DNA from: Candidatus Poribacteria bacterium
GTDB lineage: Bacteria > Poribacteria > WGA-4E > WGA-3G
Direction of reading: 5' to 3'
DNA: 64,000 bases
NCBI GenBank assembly: GCA_022820835.1
Contig: JAJEET010000085.1
Span: 1 to 64,000 of the forward strand
Position 1 is the stretch's first letter, and every line of letters starts with the position of its first letter. The notes under the pieces were generated by a model that made no database searches, was not told where the DNA came from, and saw nothing but the letters and a program-made list of their open reading frames with translations. The position numbers and the translations under genes are program-made. Shown piece by piece: positions 59,209 to 64,000 of the stretch.

Positions 59209-60364
59209 AAATATCAGAATTTCACTGCCAAATACCACAACCCGAATAAGGCGAACCTCTATTTTCATGGCTATTTTAGTTACGTTTGCCTGTTTTCTGG
59301 TCTCGTGTGATGCGCCGCGGTATGGTCCTGTGCTTGATCAGATTTTGCGCAAACTAAAATTCCGGGTTGCAGAAATAACGGCGGAATATCCTGCACGTTT
59401 GGATCGATACGATGTGTTGTTCTTGCACGCACTCAGCAAGTCGCCAACAGAGACGGAGATTCGAGACATCCAAGATTTCGTCAACACCGGCGGCACCTTA
59501 ATCGTGGCAGGGGACGATGAAACTTTAGCGGATTTGTACGTGGCATACGGTTTAGAACTACAGGAGTTGACGAAGCGGATGATTTTTTCACAACGCATGC
59601 CAGAGGAGGCACTCTTCCCAGAAAATCCGGTGGACGAAATTCGCGCTGCTACCGACATGGCGATTGAGCCTTTCGGACGTGAAGCCGCAGTGCTTTTTGC
59701 GAGCGGTAACGATGCAGCGATCGTAACACTCCGGTCCGGCGAAGGACGCGCCTACTTCATCGCTTCCGACTATATGTTCACAAGAGATGGGTTACGCTAT
59801 GGTGGCAACGCTGCGTTCCTCTACAATTTGATGTCAACGCTCCCACATAACGCACATATCGGTCTTGCCGAGAGAAGATACTACACGCGTGAAACGAAAC
59901 CACCGGACCCATTTATGGCGCTCGTATTCCGAACACCGGGCGGTTTGGCGGCAGTCTATATTTGTCTTACACTATTTGTTTTTTTACTCTTACGTGGTCG
60001 GCGGTTCGGCAGACCGCTCGACGCACAGCAGAAAAACAGGCGTTTGAGTTCCGAATACGTCCACGCTATGACAGCTCTCTATCAGAAAGGAGACACACGC
60101 ATGGATATCTTAAGACACATCCGAGAGAAATTCAAAACTGATCTCGCTACCCGATGGCGTGTTAATCCGAATGTGGATACAGCTACCTTTTTAGAGGAGT
60201 TAACATCGCGCGGTGCTATTGATGAAGACAATCAACTCACAAATCTAATAACGGACTTGGAGGCACCAGCCAGTATATCGGAGGCGCGGTTGCGTGACCT
60301 TGCGCACCGTGTTGAAGCGTACCGTGACCTTGCAAAAATCGACCGACGTAAGTCGCTAAATTGA
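59195..60364 (+). CDS. DUF4350-type membrane protein
   Basis: 389 aa from ATG 59195; the start is uncertain because no good ribosome site is seen (ATG 59267 is the other option). N-terminal helix FMAILVTFACFLVSC, then a domain resembling a glutamine-amidotransferase-like fold: YDVLFLHALSKSPTETEIRDIQDFVNTGGTLIVAG, GEGRAYFIASDYMFTRDGLRYGGNAAFLYNL. One transmembrane helix (LAAVYICLTLFVFLLLRGRRFGRPL), then a cytoplasmic tail. The last codons and the stop (CTAAATTGA) lie in an 18-bp match to the end of the MITE-like element, so the C-terminus may have been altered by insertion. Confidence 0.8.
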   Translation: MQGTENIRISLPNTTTRIRRTSIFMAILVTFACFLVSCDAPRYGPVLDQILRKLKFRVAEITAEYPARLDRYDVLFLHALSKSPTETEIRDIQDFVNTGGTLIVAGDDETLADLYVAYGLELQELTKRMIFSQRMPEEALFPENPVDEIRAATDMAIEPFGREAAVLFASGNDAAIVTLRSGEGRAYFIASDYMFTRDGLRYGGNAAFLYNLMSTLPHNAHIGLAERRYYTRETKPPDPFMALVFRTPGGLAAVYICLTLFVFLLLRGRRFGRPLDAQQKNRRLSSEYVHAMTALYQKGDTRMDILRHIREKFKTDLATRWRVNPNVDTATFLEELTSRGAIDEDNQLTNLITDLEAPASISEARLRDLAHRVEAYRDLAKIDRRKSLN

Positions 60365-60373
60365 CACCTATAG
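60356..60373. repeat. Solo end of the MITE-like element
   Basis: CTAAATTGACACCTATAG, matching the right terminal repeat at 40584-40600 (which has one extra A) and the complement of the left one at 40256. The stop codon of the DUF4350 gene lies in it. Confidence 0.7.
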
Positions 60374-60412
60374 TTTACAATATAACCTCACCCTCACGAA
60401 AAGGCAGAATAC

Positions 60413-61366
60413 ATGAGCAATCTCGTTCAGACGACTTTTGAAAAAATGAAACAAGAGGCAGAGAAAGTTATTGTTGGGCAGACAGAACTTTTTGAACTCG
60501 TCGTTGTCAGTCTATTTTCAGGCGGACACGTCCTGCTCGAAGGTGTTCCCGGCACCGCGAAAACGCTCATTGCGAAAACCTTAGCGATGATCGTTTCTGG
60601 TCAATTCAGCCGTGTACAGTTTACCCCTGATCTAATGCCATCGGATATCGTCGGCACCAGTGTCTTCGATTTAGCTAAAAACCAATTCAACCTCAAGCGG
60701 GGTCCCGTTTTCACGAACGTACTCCTTGCTGACGAGATCAATCGCGCCCCCGCGAAGACACAATCCGCACTCTTGGAATGTATGGAAGAACGTCAGGTCA
60801 GTATTGATGGTGTCCGCTATGAGTTATCGCCTCCGTTTATGGTCATGGCAACCCAAAACCCGATTGAGTACGAAGGTACTTACCCACTCCCCGAGGCACA
60901 ACTTGACCGCTTCCTATTTAAGTTGCGCGTCGATTACCCACTCCCAGAGGTAGAAACACAGATTCTGATGAATTATCACCACGGGTTTAGTGCCACCCGC
61001 TTAGAGTCTGTCGGTATTGAAAGCGTCGTGGATAGTACCTTACTTCAGGCGTGTCAATCAGACATCCAAGCAGTCACCGTAGAGGATTCGATTTTCAACT
61101 ATATTGTCGGTTTAGCGACGGCATCCCGTAATTCCAATGAGTTGGTTTTAGGCGGCAGTCCACGCGCCTCAATATCGCTATTGTTGGCGAGCAAGACCTA
61201 CGCTGCGCTTCAAGGACGCGACTACATTCTACCTGATGATGTCAAGTTCTTAGCACCGCACGTCTATCGTCACCGCATCCTTCTGAAACCTGAAGCGGAA
61301 ATTGAAGGGTTAGCACCGGACGATGTGATCGACCGACTGCTTGCAGAGGCGGAAATCCCGCGTTAG
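60413..61366 (+). CDS. MoxR-family AAA+ ATPase
   Basis: 317 aa. Walker [19 protein letters not shown], Walker [30 protein letters not shown], sensor 1 [28 protein letters not shown], and the C-terminal lid with [44 protein letters not shown]. MoxR ATPases act as chaperones with VWA/DUF58 partners; a DUF58 gene follows after 8 nt. GGCAG only weakly resembles a ribosome site. Confidence 0.95.
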   Translation: MSNLVQTTFEKMKQEAEKVIVGQTELFELVVVSLFSGGHVLLEGVPGTAKTLIAKTLAMIVSGQFSRVQFTPDLMPSDIVGTSVFDLAKNQFNLKRGPVFTNVLLADEINRAPAKTQSALLECMEERQVSIDGVRYELSPPFMVMATQNPIEYEGTYPLPEAQLDRFLFKLRVDYPLPEVETQILMNYHHGFSATRLESVGIESVVDSTLLQACQSDIQAVTVEDSIFNYIVGLATASRNSNELVLGGSPRASISLLLASKTYAALQGRDYILPDDVKFLAPHVYRHRILLKPEAEIEGLAPDDVIDRLLAEAEIPR

Positions 61367-61374
61367 GTGAAAAC

Positions 61375-62730
61375 ATGCATCTCAGCAACCGTCTGCTCAT
61401 CTTTCTGTTCCCGTTAGCCATCCCGATCTTGCTTTACAAGGTCGCTCCGTCCCTCTTGTTCATCGGCGGTGCTTACTTGGTGCTGTTGGTCGTTGTCAGC
61501 GTGATGGATTATGTTACAAACCCTTTGTATAAAAGGGTTGAGGTGCGTCGAGAGATGAATTCAAAGTTCTCGTTAGGCGTGAATAACGTTGTGACGCTCC
61601 GCATTACCAACCGATCTCGGCATCCATTAAGAATTCGCTTGAAAGACGACTTCCCTGACGAATTTCTGTATGAAACGGTGCTCCACGACTGTAGCGTTTC
61701 ACCGATGCACGACGGACAGGTAAGTTATCGTCTGACCCCACTGCGACGCGGGATTTATCAGTTCGCGGATATCCATCTACAATGCTGGGGTGTTTTAGGA
61801 TTGATTGTTCGGCGGCGACAGTTTCCTGCTGCGGCAGAGATAAAGGTCTATCCGAATCTACAGGCAGTCCGACAATACGAGCTCTTAGTAAAACGCGGGA
61901 TGCTCCACCAAATCGGGCTTAAGACTTCTCGGCAGTTCGGGGAAGGCACGGAGATGGAACGGCTGCGCGAGTATTCGCCGGACGACGATTTTCGGCGTAT
62001 TGATTGGAACGCCACCGCACGTCAACGGAAACCGATTGTCCGAGAATTCGAGACCGAACGCAGCCAAGACATCGTCGTTATGTTGGATACCGGTAGGCTC
62101 ATGGCATCGCCTATCCTTTTGGAAAGGTCTACACAGCACACAACTGAATCGTCAATACAGAAGGCGATGCAGAAATTGGATTACGCTATCAACACCACAC
62201 TTATGACTGCCTACGTTTCAATGCTCAAGGGGGATAAAGTCGGATTGATCGCCTTCGCTGATACCGTTCACCAATACCTTGCACCGAAACCGGGTAAGAA
62301 GCAGTTTCTGACGATGTTAGAGACTATCTATGCTCTGCCGGTTCACTCGGTTGAACCCGACTTTGAGGCGGCGTTCAAATATCTGGCATCCAAACAGCGC
62401 AAGCGCGCCCTCATTATCCTCTTTACAGACATCTTAGACAGCGATTCCGCTGAAGGCATTGCTGCATACGTCTCCCAACTCTCCAGACATCACCTTGTTG
62501 TTTGTGTTACCTTGACGGATTCCGGGATTGTCGCGTTGGCGGATCAGAAGTCCACGGATTCCAAATCTGTCTATGAGAAGGCGATTGCGGAGCGGTTACT
62601 GCAGGAGAAACATGCGACGTTGGAGATTTTGCGTCGTCAAGCAGTCATCACGATTGACGTACCGGCGCATCAGTTGACAATGGCGGTCGTGAATAAGTAT
62701 CTCGAGCTTAAGGCGAAGTCGAGGATTTGA
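61375..62730 (+). CDS. DUF58-domain protein (VWA-like)
   Basis: 451 aa. Two N-terminal transmembrane helices (LLIFLFPLAIPILLYKVAPSLLFIGGAYLVLLVVVSVMDY), then a beta-rich part and the DUF58 signature REYSPDDDFRRIDWNATARQRKPIVREFETERSQDIVVMLDTGRLM (about 200-245). A VWA-like fold follows with KVGLIAFADTVHQYL and RALIILFTDILD. Partner of the MoxR ATPase upstream; its 3' end overlaps the convergent SpoIIM gene by 23 bp. Confidence 0.93.
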   Translation: MHLSNRLLIFLFPLAIPILLYKVAPSLLFIGGAYLVLLVVVSVMDYVTNPLYKRVEVRREMNSKFSLGVNNVVTLRITNRSRHPLRIRLKDDFPDEFLYETVLHDCSVSPMHDGQVSYRLTPLRRGIYQFADIHLQCWGVLGLIVRRRQFPAAAEIKVYPNLQAVRQYELLVKRGMLHQIGLKTSRQFGEGTEMERLREYSPDDDFRRIDWNATARQRKPIVREFETERSQDIVVMLDTGRLMASPILLERSTQHTTESSIQKAMQKLDYAINTTLMTAYVSMLKGDKVGLIAFADTVHQYLAPKPGKKQFLTMLETIYALPVHSVEPDFEAAFKYLASKQRKRALIILFTDILDSDSAEGIAAYVSQLSRHHLVVCVTLTDSGIVALADQKSTDSKSVYEKAIAERLLQEKHATLEILRRQAVITIDVPAHQLTMAVVNKYLELKAKSRI

Positions 62731-63715
62731 GACCTGATATAGTCGAACCGCGTTGTGCCGGGGATTCGGTATTGGCGTTCGGCTCCTTCAGCGCGAAGAG
62801 ATAGGTGAACAGCAGGATCCCAGTTACGGCACCGAACCCGATTTTGACAGCGTTCGGCAGCTCGGAAGGCGAGACGAACCCTTCAATCGTCCCCGCGACG
62901 ACGAGCAAGGCGACACAGCCGCCGAGCATCTGGATTGCGACTTTGGCAGCGTCGGTCAAAGCCCGTTTACGGGTAAAGTGTGACGGCGCAATAAGCGCGT
63001 ATCCTAACTTCAGTCCGGCACCACCGGCGATGAATATTGTCGTCAGTTCGATGTAGCCGTGTGGCGATACAAACGACCAGAGTGCCAACGAAACACCGTT
63101 GGCATGGCACAGACCGGCAATCGCACCGATGTGGATACCGTTGAACACTAAAATGTAGGCAGTACCGACCATGAACATGATACCCCATGCGAAGGCGAAG
63201 AAAGCGACTTTGATGTTGTTCGTCATCACGAAAGAAGCGAATAGGTTTCGCATTTCCGCTGAGGTGTCGTTCCATGCGCCGTCTTCTAACTTCTTGATAT
63301 GCGATACGTACCGTTCCGGGATCAATTTTTCCGCCAATTCTGGGTTTGTCAGTCCGATCCAATACGATGCTGCGAAGGCAACGGCAAACATCAGGAACGA
63401 TGCGCCGATGAAACTTAAGTTTTCTCGGAAGATTGTCGGGAACCCGGACAGAAAAAATTGTCGGAGTGTGCCGCGTTTGAATGGCGAAGTCTGGTAAACA
63501 GTCGCATGCGCGCGGGAGGCGAGTTCGTTGAGATAGGGAACACATCGGTCTTGCGGGAAATCGCGTCGCGCAACCGCTAAGTCCGATGTAACACGCCGAT
63601 AGAGGTAACCGAGCCGATTCAGCTGCCCTGCATTCGCTTTCCGGGGGCGGTTGAGCAGTGCCTCAAGCTCGTTCCATGCAGGCTGTTTTTTTTCGATGAA
63701 TTCTGTCGATGTCAT
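62708..63715 (-). CDS. Stage II sporulation protein M (SpoIIM)-family membrane protein
   Basis: 335 aa. Helical N-terminal part (WNELEALLNRPRKANAGQLNRLGYLYRRVTSDLAVARRDFP), then several transmembrane helices with FFLSGFPTIFRENLSFIGASFLMFAVAFAASYWIG, FVMTNNIKVAFFAFAWGIMFMVGTAYILVFNGIHIGAI and VSPHGYIELTTIFIAGGAGLKLGYAL. These are typical of the SpoIIM-domain proteins that accompany MoxR/DUF58/RDD genes in non-sporulating bacteria. Divergent from the RDD gene. Confidence 0.9.
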   Translation of the reverse strand: MTSTEFIEKKQPAWNELEALLNRPRKANAGQLNRLGYLYRRVTSDLAVARRDFPQDRCVPYLNELASRAHATVYQTSPFKRGTLRQFFLSGFPTIFRENLSFIGASFLMFAVAFAASYWIGLTNPELAEKLIPERYVSHIKKLEDGAWNDTSAEMRNLFASFVMTNNIKVAFFAFAWGIMFMVGTAYILVFNGIHIGAIAGLCHANGVSLALWSFVSPHGYIELTTIFIAGGAGLKLGYALIAPSHFTRKRALTDAAKVAIQMLGGCVALLVVAGTIEGFVSPSELPNAVKIGFGAVTGILLFTYLFALKEPNANTESPAQRGSTISGLKSSTSP

Positions 63716-63725
63716 GACGATAAAT

Positions 63726-63757
63726 AGTTTTCAGTTTTCAGTTTTCAGTTTTCAGTT
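63726..63757. repeat. TTTTCAG tandem repeat upstream of the SpoIIM-family gene
   Basis: Four units of the 7-bp sequence TTTTCAG, part of the dispersed TCAGTT-type repeat set. Confidence 0.7.
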
Positions 63758-63774
63758 AATCTAAATGGTAGATT

Positions 63775-63803
63775 TTGCTATAACGCATGCATTGTGCTAT
63801 AAT
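63775..63803 (+). promoter_or_regulatory. Promoter of the RDD gene
   Basis: Plus strand TTGCTA (63775-63780), 17 nt, TATAAT (63798-63803), 89 nt before ATG 63892. Confidence 0.6.
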
Positions 63804-63891
63804 CTGAATTGGCTTCTCCTTAGATAATTAAACTCCATTTTACATCAAAAAGCAAGTCTTTTAAGACAATAAGGAGATCGGTACTCACATA

Positions 63892-64000
63892 ATGAACGAA
63901 CAATTATCGATAGAAACACCGGAACAGATTGACATCAGTTTTCAGAAGGCAGGTATCGGGTCGCGCTTCTATGCTGCGCTCATTGATACTGGACTGCTCG
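63892..64000 (+). CDS. RDD-family membrane protein, N-terminal part (runs off window)
   Basis: 36 residues visible: MNEQLSIETPEQIDISFQKA then GIGSRFYAALIDTGLL. 'AGIGSRFYAALID' is the standard RDD start, where Arg and Asp lie on the first transmembrane helix. AAGGAG lies upstream of the ATG. RDD genes recur with SpoIIM, DUF58, MoxR, DUF4350 and DUF4129 genes, as here. Confidence 0.8.
   Translation, partial: MNEQLSIETPEQIDISFQKAGIGSRFYAALIDTGLL

Overview
The window looks like a chromosomal segment of a diderm bacterium of moderate GC content. The mixture of a bacterial ribosomal-protein cluster, an LpxL/HtrB-type acyltransferase, a FadL-type outer-membrane protein, secreted double-propeller WD40 proteins, a PhyH dioxygenase, an SMP-30 protein and a large DUF6785-like membrane protein is what I associate with Candidatus Poribacteria or related lineages. 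That placement is inference from gene content, not from a search.

Layout. (1) 1-6.7 kb, minus strand: the start of an IS1595-type transposase cut by the window edge, then a run of poorly known envelope proteins (an Ig-like repeat protein, membrane-anchored and coiled-coil proteins, a short GspC-like protein) headed by an ECF-type sigma factor. (2) 7-9 kb, plus strand: a Tyr-rich lipoprotein and a FadL-family porin, closed by a bidirectional terminator. (3) 9-29.2 kb, minus strand: one continuous str-S10-spc-alpha cluster, rpsL-rpsG-fusA-tuf-rpsJ through secY-rpmJ-rpsM-rpsK-rpsD-rpoA-rplQ. It is preceded by a near-consensus sigma-70 promoter and a leader terminator. rpmD, adk, map and infA are missing from their usual places; infA is at 39.9 kb. 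(4) 29.3-34.4 kb, minus strand: nagA, folA, a lipoprotein gene, thyA, dut and an SMP-30 gene; dut, thyA and folA form a thymidylate/folate group. (5) 34.7-38 kb: tRNA-Arg(CCG), secreted and unknown proteins, and a PIN-toxin/antitoxin-like group. (6) 38-42.5 kb: DMT transporter, PhyH protein, infA, a MITE-like element with terminal inverted repeats and internal 55-bp tandem repeats, rsgA and a GNAT gene. (7) 42.8-48.3 kb, plus strand: two paralogous 14-repeat WD40 proteins flanking a thioredoxin-like gene with one in-frame TGA. (8) 48.3-56.4 kb: a repeat-rich gap, a sigma-region-4 protein, a PhoB-like regulator, an ABC ATPase, the DUF6785-like protein, a CtpA protease and an LpxL-like acyltransferase. 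(9) 56.5-64 kb: two paralogous membrane proteins, then DUF4129, DUF4350, MoxR, DUF58, SpoIIM and RDD genes, a recurrent bacterial gene neighbourhood.

The most interesting candidate is the gene at 44832-46367. Two long reading frames are in phase and separated by a single TGA that directly follows a Cys codon, at the position expected for a thioredoxin active site. The TGA is followed by a 7-bp stem with a GGUC tetraloop, the apical loop of a bacterial SECIS element. I read it as a probable selenoprotein with a Cys-Sec pair. Other notable signals are a 345-bp inverted-repeat element plus a solo end at 60.36 kb, a bipartite motif GTGCATCC-N6-GTGTTWAA found three times on the same strand, a likely AUU start codon, leader attenuation of the ribosomal cluster, and several families of small intergenic palindromes.
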